Source of the DNA: CAYTQK01 sp964439745
GTDB taxonomy: Bacteria > Desulfobacterota > Desulfobacteria > Desulfobacterales > Desulfosudaceae
Reading direction: 5' to 3'
NCBI GenBank assembly: GCA_964439745.1
Contig: CAYTQK010000197.1
Span: forward strand, 1 to 6,378
DNA: 6,378 nucleotides
This document shows, in pieces, positions 1 through 5,356 of the stretch. The position numbers and the translations under genes are program-made. Below the pieces are notes generated by a model. The model saw only the letters and a list, made by a program, of their open reading frames with translations, ran no database searches and had not been told where the DNA came from. Each line of letters opens with the position of its first letter. Position 1 is the first letter of the stretch.

Positions 1-843
1 CGGCACCCTGACCTCCGGCGGCAGGTCGGCCAGGCAGATGGCCACGGCGTCCGGTTGGATGCGTTTCATGTCGGCGCAGATCATTTTTTCCGAAACCGGG
101 TGAAAGGACTTGTCCGGGCAGGCCGTTTGCAGGGGGTAGAGAAGGCCGTTCTCCGTACCGACCAGAGAGCTTTCCCTGGGCGATGACTGAGCGTATCGCA
201 GCATACCGGAGGTGCTCAGCACCGCGTCGGCCAGGGCCGTCACTTCCGGCCGGCATTCCGGGTGAACCATCACCGCCGCCTCGGGAAACCGTTTTTTGGC
301 CCGGTGAACATCCCCGGCCCGCAGGGCATCATGAATGGGGCAGCAGCCGTTCCAGCGGTGGATGGTCTTGCTGGTATGGGCGGCGGTGTAGGCGGCCAGG
401 TTTTTGTCCGGGGTCATCAGGAGTTCCGGGGCGTCCAAGCTTTCGACTATCTTGATGGAATTGGCCGAGGTACAGCAGACGGTGGAAACGGCCTTGACCG
501 CGGCCGAGGAGTTGACATAGGTGACCACCGGCAGTTCGCCGAGCTCCTTTTTTTTGGCTGCCAGGGATTCCGGGGTGATCATGTCGGCCATGGGACAGCC
601 CGCCTCCTTGGCCGGCAGCAGTACGGTTTTTTCCGGGCAGAGGATGGAGGCGGTCTCGGCCATGAAATGGACCCCGCAGAAAACGATCACATCCGCATCG
701 GTTTCGGCGGCCTTGATGGAAAGCTCCAGGGAGTCGCCGCACAGGTCGGCCAGGTCCTGGATCTCCGGGGGCTGGTAGTTGTGGGCCAGAATAATGGCGT
801 TTTTTTCGCTCTTACGCCGGGCAATGGTTGCGGTGATGGTCAT
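1..843 (-). CDS. nadA: Quinolinate synthase NadA, partial (C-terminus cut by the left edge)
   Basis: NadA condenses iminoaspartate (from NadB) with dihydroxyacetone phosphate to give quinolinate in cytoplasmic de novo NAD synthesis, using a [4Fe-4S] cluster. The 281 codons in the window show the family landmarks: AIILAHNYQ near residues 16-24, the VTYVNSSAAVKA stretch at 108-119, and cysteines at 83 (AGCPMAD), 168 (GCCPIHD) and 256 (KMICADMK), which match the three cluster ligands of this family. SGMLRYAQ (212-219) is also typical. The frame is open to base 1. Short-form NadA is about 300 residues, so only some 20-25 residues should be missing. The ATG overlaps the lolA stop codon as ATGA. 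There is no good Shine-Dalgarno, so translational coupling to lolA is likely. Family assignment is secure; the exact start is slightly less so. Confidence 0.96.
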   Translation of the reverse strand, partial: MTITATIARRKSEKNAIILAHNYQPPEIQDLADLCGDSLELSIKAAETDADVIVFCGVHFMAETASILCPEKTVLLPAKEAGCPMADMITPESLAAKKKELGELPVVTYVNSSAAVKAVSTVCCTSANSIKIVESLDAPELLMTPDKNLAAYTAAHTSKTIHRWNGCCPIHDALRAGDVHRAKKRFPEAAVMVHPECRPEVTALADAVLSTSGMLRYAQSSPRESSLVGTENGLLYPLQTACPDKSFHPVSEKMICADMKRIQPDAVAICLADLPPEVRVP

Positions 844-1556
844 GGCGCTGGTTTTTGTTGTTGATTGTCAAGGGTAATGACATCAGCTTCCAGCGGAATC
901 TCAAAGGAAAACCTCTTGTCGTCCATTTGATCGACAAATTCGATCTGTTGGAAGGCAATGGTGGTGGTGTCTTCGTACGGGCTGACGGTTTGGATCTCGA
1001 CCAGGTCAAATGAATCCCGGCTTATGGTCAGGTAGAGGGCGGCTACATCATCATTTTTGGTCTCTTGTCGGGGGGTCAGCTCCAGCTGAAAGGTGTTCTG
1101 CTGATCCGGGTCCGGCACTCGTTCGACCGTAAACTGTTCTGGAATTTTTTTGATCTGGGTGAGCAGGTCGACGCCCCCTCCTTTTCCGAAAAGAGTCGGC
1201 GCTTTTCCAACAACGACCTGGTTCTCTTCGGGTTTATAAATCCATAAGCGCTCGCCGTCGGTGATGATCTGCTGCGGTGTAGGTTCTTCATACTCCCAGC
1301 GCATTTTCCCCGGACGCTTGAAAAAGGCCCGGCCGGAAGCCGTATCTTTGATATCCATGGCTTTCAGCGTAGATGTCTGGGTAAAGCGGGCGGTAAAGCC
1401 GACCTTGTCATACCGTTTTTCCAGCCGTTTGAGAATCATGTCGGCAGAGAGTTCTGCGGGGGCCGGTTCCCGGCACAGGGCCGGGCCGACGACAAGGAAT
1501 ATCAGAAAAAACAAGATGCCGGCCCGGATAAATCGGGCGGTCCGGTGTCGTTTCAT
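840..1556 (-). CDS. lolA: Outer membrane lipoprotein carrier protein LolA
   Basis: LolA is the periplasmic chaperone that takes mature lipoproteins from the LolCDE transporter and carries them to the outer membrane. The chosen ATG gives 238 residues. It starts with a basic segment (KRHRTARFIRAG), then a hydrophobic core at about 13-27, consistent with a cleaved signal peptide. No lipobox is seen, because the residue before Cys28 is Leu. The LolA fold is indicated by FTARFTQTSTL (54-64), RPGKMRWEYEEP (81-92), IITDGERLWIYKPEENQVVVG (97-117) and the C-terminal strand region ending DKRFSFEIP (213-221). The frame stays open upstream to an ATG at 1658 and contains a GTG at 1583. Those starts would bury the signal peptide behind 34 or 9 residues, so I prefer 1556, although none of the three has a clear Shine-Dalgarno. 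It follows the PilZ gene by 108 bp and overlaps nadA by 4 bp. Confidence 0.93.
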   Translation of the reverse strand: MKRHRTARFIRAGILFFLIFLVVGPALCREPAPAELSADMILKRLEKRYDKVGFTARFTQTSTLKAMDIKDTASGRAFFKRPGKMRWEYEEPTPQQIITDGERLWIYKPEENQVVVGKAPTLFGKGGGVDLLTQIKKIPEQFTVERVPDPDQQNTFQLELTPRQETKNDDVAALYLTISRDSFDLVEIQTVSPYEDTTTIAFQQIEFVDQMDDKRFSFEIPLEADVITLDNQQQKPAP

Positions 1557-1664
1557 GGAGTTCGGAGACGGTGATACCGGCACTGAGGCCGAGTCGAAGT
1601 AACCGGCAGAACGGAAACGTGCTGGACAGGATGTATGTAAATATCGGGAAGGGACCATGGCGGA

Positions 1665-2021
1665 TTACATCAGTGATGAGTCTTCATTGGTAGAGGATTC
1701 ACCGTTGGCAATATAGGCTACGCCACAGCCAAAGCGGGTCAGTTCATCTCTTACAGCAACAGCCATGCACCAGCGAACCTCGGCCCGGCGTATTTCCCAG
1801 GTGCCGGCGGTAACGGGATCCAGAACCGATTCATCATCGGCCTTGAGCAGGATCTCCATGCCTTCTTCCAGCTCCAGGCTCGATTCAAAATACAGTCCCG
1901 CGTCGCTGTAATTTTTCATGGTAGCCGAATGATGGGGGGGAGATGCCGGGTCTGTTGTAAGGACAATAGGCACTTCACACCGGATGCGGGGATACGCCCT
2001 TCTCTGTTTAATGGCCGTCAT
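1665..2021 (-). CDS. PilZ domain protein (likely c-di-GMP binding)
   Basis: This is a single-domain PilZ protein of 118 residues. PilZ domains bind cyclic di-GMP and pass the signal to motility, surface or polysaccharide machinery; which target applies here cannot be read from the sequence. The two ligand motifs are present: RxxxR at residues 8-12 (RAYPR) and an N-x-S-x-x-G form of the (D/N)xSxxG motif at 37-42 (NYSDAG). A typical strand (AEVRW, 80-84) and FGCGVAYI (97-104) follow. No signal peptide, membrane segment or extra domain is visible, so it is probably cytoplasmic. The frame could begin 18 codons earlier at 2075, but the ATG at 2021 has an AAGGA at 2028-2032 and starts just before the domain, so it is preferred. 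It is upstream of lolA with a 108-bp gap and may or may not be cotranscribed with it. Confidence 0.88.
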   Translation of the reverse strand: MTAIKQRRAYPRIRCEVPIVLTTDPASPPHHSATMKNYSDAGLYFESSLELEEGMEILLKADDESVLDPVTAGTWEIRRAEVRWCMAVAVRDELTRFGCGVAYIANGESSTNEDSSLM

Positions 2022-2027
2022 CTGTTT

Positions 2028-2032
2028 TCCTT
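2028..2032 (-). promoter_or_regulatory. Ribosome binding site of the PilZ gene
   Basis: Minus-strand AAGGA lies six bases before the ATG at 2021. It decides this start over the in-frame codon at 2075. Confidence 0.7.
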
Positions 2033-2115
2033 TTTTACTGCTCCACGGAGGCTCCTGTTGTCGCTGTCGGTCCAAATCTGCGCGATCACGGCTGCGGCCT
2101 GCTTTGAAAGGACGC

Positions 2116-2253
2116 TATATATGATGGCTTCGTAAAAAGTTTAAAATATGTTATGCCCGTCCAATAATAAAAATATAAGTTTTTGATTTTACTTAATAAC
2201 TTAAAACTTAACACTGCCTGTAAAAAAGACTTTTTACAGGCTTGTCATATATA
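2116..2253. repeat. AT-rich 138-bp inverted-repeat (MITE-like) element
   Basis: Two 25-bp arms, 2116-2140 and 2229-2253, are imperfect inverted copies. The outer nine bases TATATATGA pair with TCATATATA, and the inner nine GTAAAAAGT pair with ACTTTTTAC. The seven bases between these blocks are mismatched. The enclosed sequence is strongly AT-rich compared with its GC-rich surroundings and has no open frame of note. This shape fits a small non-autonomous transposable element or a dispersed intergenic repeat. The ends run into TA steps, so a TA target duplication cannot be separated from the arms. It lies between the end of the pncB unit and the PilZ gene. The arms are seen directly; the mobile origin is inference. 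Confidence 0.5.
2216..2241. terminator. Perfect 11-bp hairpin, possible bidirectional terminator
   Basis: GCCTGTAAAAA and TTTTTACAGGC are exact reverse complements around a 4-nt loop (AGAC). The hairpin lies about 120 bp beyond the stop of the last gene of the pncB unit and overlaps the right arm of the 138-bp element. The stem has A and T tracts, but no separate run of T follows on either strand, so it is not a textbook intrinsic terminator. It may end the upstream operon, be a protein-binding palindrome, or simply be part of the repeat element. Confidence 0.4.
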
Positions 2254-2357
2254 TTAAATATTATTAAAACAGAAAACAATGCAAAGGTCAAGGACCATCC
2301 GCAATCCGGCGGGCGCAGCCTTTTTTCTGATCCGCGGCCGGAGCAGTTTTGTAGCAA

Positions 2358-2678
2358 CTAACAGGATTCGTCAGCCGCGGCTGCGGCCGGATTGATCCGG
2401 TTGACGATAACCCCCTGTCCATTCAACAGAACGATTTCAAATTCGTTCCTGGCCGCGTCCCGGCATAGTTCACTGAAAAGCACCGCCTGAATTTCATATT
2501 TTCCGTTCACCTGCTGGGGCAGTTTGGGAAAGCAGGCCTGGGCATCTTCTTTGTCCAGAAAAATCGGAATGGTGGGTATGTTTGTTTCCCGGTCTGTATA
2601 CCCCAGAAAACTTTCTTTTGCCCCCGGATTTTCAATCACCGCGAAAACCCAGTCATTTTTTCCCGGTTCTGTTTTCAT
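2358..2678 (-). CDS. Uncharacterised small protein, 106 residues
   Basis: I do not recognise this family. The protein is soluble-looking, with no signal peptide or membrane segment. It alternates short hydrophobic strands and polar stretches: WVFAVIENPG (10-19), SFLGYTDRETNIPTIPIFLD (23-42), a helix-like KEDAQACFPKLPQ, then YEIQAVLFSELCRDAA and FEIVLLNGQGVIV near the end, so a small alpha/beta fold is plausible. The tail is Ala-rich and ends in Cys. The frame opens from a TTG at 2732, but the ATG at 2678 has AGAGG at 2687-2691 and is a much better start. It is the last gene of the run after pncB, the lytic transglycosylase and the PLDc_N gene, about 50 bases past the latter. The coding call is well supported by the ribosome site and position; the function is unknown. 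Confidence 0.75.
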   Translation of the reverse strand: MKTEPGKNDWVFAVIENPGAKESFLGYTDRETNIPTIPIFLDKEDAQACFPKLPQQVNGKYEIQAVLFSELCRDAARNEFEIVLLNGQGVIVNRINPAAAAADESC

Positions 2679-2738
2679 GGTTACGGCCTCTTGTTTCGAT
2701 GTATCCAAAATGTCAGTTGGCTGCAGCCTCAAGGAGAG

Positions 2739-2951
2739 TTACCATCCAGCGGCAGGCGGCACGACCCCCGACGCCTGCCGAAAAGCAGGTAGATCAGCCA
2801 GCCGATAAAAGGGAAAAAAAGCTACTCCGGCCCAGATCGCTTTTTCCACGATTGATGAAAACCGGCGCTGGGCCACGTCGATCAAGGCCCAGCAGGTCAG
2901 GGTGTAGCAGATCAGGCCCACGGCAATGACGATGATGGGTAGGGAGGGCAC
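2739..2951 (-). CDS. Small PLDc_N-type membrane protein, apparent frameshift near its middle
   Basis: As it stands the frame encodes 70 residues and ends at 2739. Residues 1-48 (LICYTLTCWALIDVAQRRF, then KAIWAGVAFFPF) look like the N-terminal part of a PLDc_N domain (phospholipase D-nuclease N-terminal), a two-helix membrane module often found alone in proteins of about 70 residues. After AFFPF the reading frame turns into non-membrane sequence. One base less in the T run at 2814-2820 or 2807-2810 (minus strand) continues as IGWLIYLLFGRRRG, exactly the expected second helix and basic tail, ending at a TGA at 2729-2731 for 73 residues. The start is GTG with a strong GAAGGA at 2958-2963, two bases after the stop of the upstream gene. 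Either a real frameshift mutation, slippage, or a base-count error explains this. No phospholipase activity is implied. Confidence 0.72.
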   Translation of the reverse strand: MPSLPIIVIAVGLICYTLTCWALIDVAQRRFSSIVEKAIWAGVAFFPFYRLADLPAFRQASGVVPPAAGW

Positions 2952-2953
2952 AA

Positions 2954-3853
2954 TTATTCCTTCAGGCGCTGCCGGATGGTTAACAGGGTATCCACGTAAT
3001 AGCCGCTGTTGTTGTAGCTCCGCAACACCCGGCGGGCGTCATCTCCGCCGATACCCGGCCGCCAGCCGTGATAGTGCAGGTAGCGGGCGACGCTCAGAAT
3101 AGCGTCAGCATGGGTAAACAGGTCGACGCGGCCATCCAGATCGCCGTCCTCCCCGAGGGCCAGCACGTTGCTGGGCATGAACTGGGGAATGCCGATGGCG
3201 CCGGCATAGGACCCGGAAATGGCCAGCGGATCATCAATGTCTTCCCGGTCCAGATAGACCAGGAAGGCTTTTAATTCCTTGTAGGCCCAGGCGGACTTGC
3301 TGTCTGCTTTCTGCCGGTATTCCGTCCTGGTCAGGCCGGATTCGTCTGCAATGGATCGCCAGAACGATTCCCGCACCGCCGGATCGGCCAGGGCAGCCAT
3401 GGAGGAAAGGGTGTTGAAGGTGACGGCCCGGCCGGTCACCCGGCCGAGACGGGTTTCCACCAGGATGATGGCGGCAATAATCTCTTTTTCCACTTGGAAT
3501 TCCGACTCTGCCCGCTGCATCCACTGGTGGTGTTTTTCGATATACTTGCGGGCCCGGCTGATGGAGGCGGGAGTGACAAACTGACCATAGTCCAGCCGGG
3601 CTTCACTATGATGGAAATAACGGGCGACCGTTTCTTTTTCAAAGCGAAGGTGATGATTGTCGTAATATGCGTCGATGCGGCCGGGATCAAAGCCGTCCTG
3701 CTTCAATTGCCGCCGTAAAGAGGCGAAGGAATCCTCCGCCGCAAGGCCGGGCGGGCAGCACAGCAGCACGGCCGCCAGAAGAAAGCCGACCGCAAAAAGA
3801 AAAGCGTATGGCGAAAGGCAGACGCGCGCAGACCTGTCATTGGTAATGTTCAT
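2954..3853 (-). CDS. Periplasmic lytic murein transglycosylase, MltB-like (SLT_2 family)
   Basis: This enzyme cleaves the MurNAc-GlcNAc bond of peptidoglycan and forms 1,6-anhydro-MurNAc ends in the periplasm. The 299 residues begin with a signal peptide: polar start, hydrophobic core AFLFAVGFLLAAVLL at about 17-31, and a likely cut after PPGLAA (about 40). There is no lipobox, so unlike E. coli MltB it should be soluble. The catalytic Glu is E133 in ILVETRLG. GSYAGAIGIPQFMPSN (214-229) is the family's substrate-groove signature. DGDLDGRVD (236-244) matches the position of the calcium-binding EF-hand loop of the E. coli enzyme. RYLHYHGW and YNNSGYYV close the domain. No C-terminal peptidoglycan-binding domain is present. 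The ATG at 3853 has AGGA at 3860-3863; an upstream TTG at 3961 would overlap pncB and is rejected. It lies 91 bp after pncB and 2 bp before the next start. Confidence 0.94.
   Translation of the reverse strand: MNITNDRSARVCLSPYAFLFAVGFLLAAVLLCCPPGLAAEDSFASLRRQLKQDGFDPGRIDAYYDNHHLRFEKETVARYFHHSEARLDYGQFVTPASISRARKYIEKHHQWMQRAESEFQVEKEIIAAIILVETRLGRVTGRAVTFNTLSSMAALADPAVRESFWRSIADESGLTRTEYRQKADSKSAWAYKELKAFLVYLDREDIDDPLAISGSYAGAIGIPQFMPSNVLALGEDGDLDGRVDLFTHADAILSVARYLHYHGWRPGIGGDDARRVLRSYNNSGYYVDTLLTIRQRLKE
2958..2963 (-). promoter_or_regulatory. Ribosome binding site of the PLDc_N gene
   Basis: Minus-strand GAAGGA sits in the last codons of the lytic transglycosylase gene, six bases before the GTG at 2951. 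It supports the GTG start and translational linkage of the two genes. Confidence 0.7.
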
Positions 3854-3944
3854 CTTTTTTCCTGGCTGGGCCGGCAACCGGTTTTGTGATGATTGGTTTT
3901 GCAGGGGCGGCAATTGTCGTGCCATGAATCGCCAACGCCCGGTA

Positions 3945-5147
3945 TCAGCCGTCAATTCCAAAAACTTCCTTCAGGCTGGCCAGGTGCTTGGGGTCTTCAC
4001 AGGAGGTTTTTCCGGAATCGTCGGCAATCCGGCCGACCGGACCGCCGTTGCATTCCACCAGATTAAAACGGATATTCAAGGGAATCACACCCACGTCATG
4101 GGTTAAATCGCTGCCGGTGCCGGAGGTGATGTCGATCATTTCACTCAGGGTTTCATGCAGTTCAATGGCGGTATCAATACTGACGTTATCACAGAACATG
4201 ACCGATTTGGTTTTGGGATCAATGCCGAGTTTGTCAAAGTGCTCGATCAGCTTGACACACCAGGAGGTGGGGTCGCCGCTGTCATGCTGGCAGCCGTCGA
4301 AAAGCTTAGCCTGGTACAGGTCAAAATCCCGCAAAAAGGCGTTGAATCCGACCACGTCGGTTATGGCGATACCGGGTTCTCCGTTGAATTCCTGAATCCA
4401 GTCCTTGAGAGCCACCTTCTGGCTCAGTTCCAGGCGGGTGCCCAGCTGCTGGTAGGCCATCAGCCATTCATGGCGCATGGTCCCGACCGGTTTGAGTTTG
4501 TGCTTCATGGCAAAATAGGCGTTGCTGGTACCCACAAAGAGATAGGAGCGAAGCTTTTTTTTCAGCGTTTCCAGGACGGTGTCATGCCAGTAATGGGAGT
4601 ACCGGTGATGAGTCCCGAAATCGGCGAATTTAAAGCCGGATAACTGGCCGGTCTTGAGAAGAGTGGTCAGGTGATTGATTTTTTTGGCCAGGCGTTCTTC
4701 GCCGGTATTAAGAGTGTCTTCAACACTGTGAAATCCCTTGGCATTGATGCTCTGGTACTTGGCGTAGATTTCATTGACAATGGCCAGGGTGGGTACGGTA
4801 AACAGGAGGGTGGAAATCCAGGGACCTTCGATGTCGATCTGTAAACGCCGGTCATTGTCCAGGTAGGCCTTGATATACTTGCGGTTCAGCTGAAACAGCC
4901 GCAAATATTCGATAAAATCCTTCTTGAAGCAGGGAAAAGCATCCAGGAACTCCAGTTCCTCATCCGTGAAGCGCAGGCGGCACAGCTGATCAATCTCGTG
5001 GTTGATTTCCTGAATATGGCCGATTTTCTTTTTGTTTTTACATTCAAAACGATAGCGGACATGCGCATCCGGATGCATGTGCAAAACAATCTGTGCCATC
5101 GTTAATTGAGAAAAATCAGTATCCAGCAGGCTGTTGATAACCGGCAT
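3945..5147 (-). CDS. pncB: Nicotinate phosphoribosyltransferase PncB
   Basis: PncB joins nicotinate to PRPP, with ATP hydrolysis, giving nicotinate mononucleotide in the Preiss-Handler salvage route of NAD synthesis; it is cytoplasmic. The product is 400 residues, the usual size for the bacterial enzyme. It shows FADFGTHHRYS (174-184), FVGTSNAYFA (204-213), GTMRHEW (222-228) whose H226 corresponds to the phosphorylated histidine of the enterobacterial enzyme, CQHDSGDP (286-293), and SGTGSDLTHDVG (342-353) near the phosphate-binding region. The FGTRRR form is common in the family, and here two of these arginines are His (180-181), a modest variation. GGAGG at 5154-5158 sits six bases before the ATG, so the start is clear. 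It heads the run of genes leading to the lytic transglycosylase and follows a strong promoter candidate at 5236-5264. Confidence 0.96.
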   Translation of the reverse strand: MPVINSLLDTDFSQLTMAQIVLHMHPDAHVRYRFECKNKKKIGHIQEINHEIDQLCRLRFTDEELEFLDAFPCFKKDFIEYLRLFQLNRKYIKAYLDNDRRLQIDIEGPWISTLLFTVPTLAIVNEIYAKYQSINAKGFHSVEDTLNTGEERLAKKINHLTTLLKTGQLSGFKFADFGTHHRYSHYWHDTVLETLKKKLRSYLFVGTSNAYFAMKHKLKPVGTMRHEWLMAYQQLGTRLELSQKVALKDWIQEFNGEPGIAITDVVGFNAFLRDFDLYQAKLFDGCQHDSGDPTSWCVKLIEHFDKLGIDPKTKSVMFCDNVSIDTAIELHETLSEMIDITSGTGSDLTHDVGVIPLNIRFNLVECNGGPVGRIADDSGKTSCEDPKHLASLKEVFGIDG

Positions 5148-5153
5148 TCAATT

Positions 5154-5158
5154 CCTCC
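5154..5158 (-). promoter_or_regulatory. Ribosome binding site of pncB
   Basis: Minus-strand GGAGG lies six bases before the ATG at 5147 and is the best ribosome site in the window. Confidence 0.8.
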
Positions 5159-5162
5159 ACTA

Positions 5163-5176
5163 AACCCTGAACCCTG
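5163..5176. repeat. Tandem pair of AACCCTG heptamers
   Basis: AACCCTG occurs twice head to tail (CAGGGTT on the minus strand), just upstream of the pncB ribosome site and within its predicted leader. Two copies are too few to show a function. Confidence 0.4.
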
Positions 5177-5235
5177 CTCCCTCACCTTCATCGTGCAGCA
5201 TCTGTCGCCGCGTAACGTGTTTGCCTGAATTTAAA

Positions 5236-5264
5236 ATATTATAATGAAAAAAATGAATTGTCAA
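5236..5264 (-). promoter_or_regulatory. Sigma70-type promoter candidate for pncB
   Basis: On the minus strand an exact TTGACA (5264-5259) is followed by an exact TATAAT (5243-5238) with a 15-bp spacer. Reading the -10 as TAATAT (5241-5236) gives the ideal 17-bp spacer at the price of two mismatches. The sequence just upstream (TTTTTAAATTT) is AT-rich, like an UP element. Transcription would start near 5228-5230 and leave an untranslated leader of about 80 bases before pncB. The short spacing is the only odd point. No operator was recognised. Confidence 0.65.
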
Positions 5265-5356
5265 ATTTAAAAACGCATTCCAACCGGATATCGCGCCGGC
5301 TGACAACCGGCTGAGCGGATCAAAACAAGGACGCATCTCTGACTGCCGTCACTATT

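Larger units (their letters stand above)
2022..2357. other. Gene-free intergenic region between the pncB unit and the PilZ gene
   Basis: These 336 bases contain no believable gene on either strand. Going down the minus strand they hold a GC-rich part just after the upstream stop (about 2297-2345) with a 6-bp inverted repeat TCCGGC/GCCGGA, then the AT-rich 138-bp repeat element with its hairpin, then about 90 GC-rich bases before the PilZ ribosome site. The PilZ promoter is probably somewhere here. A weak candidate on the minus strand is TTTAAA, an 18-bp gap, then TATATA ending near 2116. It matches consensus poorly and I do not call it. Confidence 0.6.

Noticed and set aside
262..864. A 200-codon open frame on the plus strand, Gly-rich
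   Set aside because: It lies antisense to nadA, which carries all its family motifs. The frame is a by-product of GC-rich codon use and resembles no known protein.
2297..2345. Possible intrinsic terminator with TTTTTT at about 2320-2325
   Set aside because: The T run is on the plus strand, where no gene needs ending, and it lies in the loop of a weak 6-bp repeat rather than after a stem.
2814..2820. Programmed -1 frameshift at the T TTT TTT heptamer in the PLDc_N gene
   Set aside because: The heptamer is in phase for -1 slipping, but the -1 frame hits a stop within a few codons; the meaningful continuation is in the +1 frame.
3675..4106. A 143-codon plus-strand frame spanning the pncB/transglycosylase junction
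   Set aside because: Antisense to two good genes and of low-complexity composition; no independent support.
4155..4643. A 162-codon plus-strand frame opposite pncB
   Set aside because: Antisense shadow of the well-supported pncB gene, with no ribosome site or recognisable domain.
5148..5235. Riboswitch in the pncB leader
   Set aside because: The leader is only about 80 bases long and I could not match it to any NAD riboswitch or other known aptamer pattern.
5295..5311. Inverted repeat GCCGG/CCGGC after uvrA as a terminator
   Set aside because: The stem is only 5 bp with a 7-nt loop and no T run follows on the minus strand.
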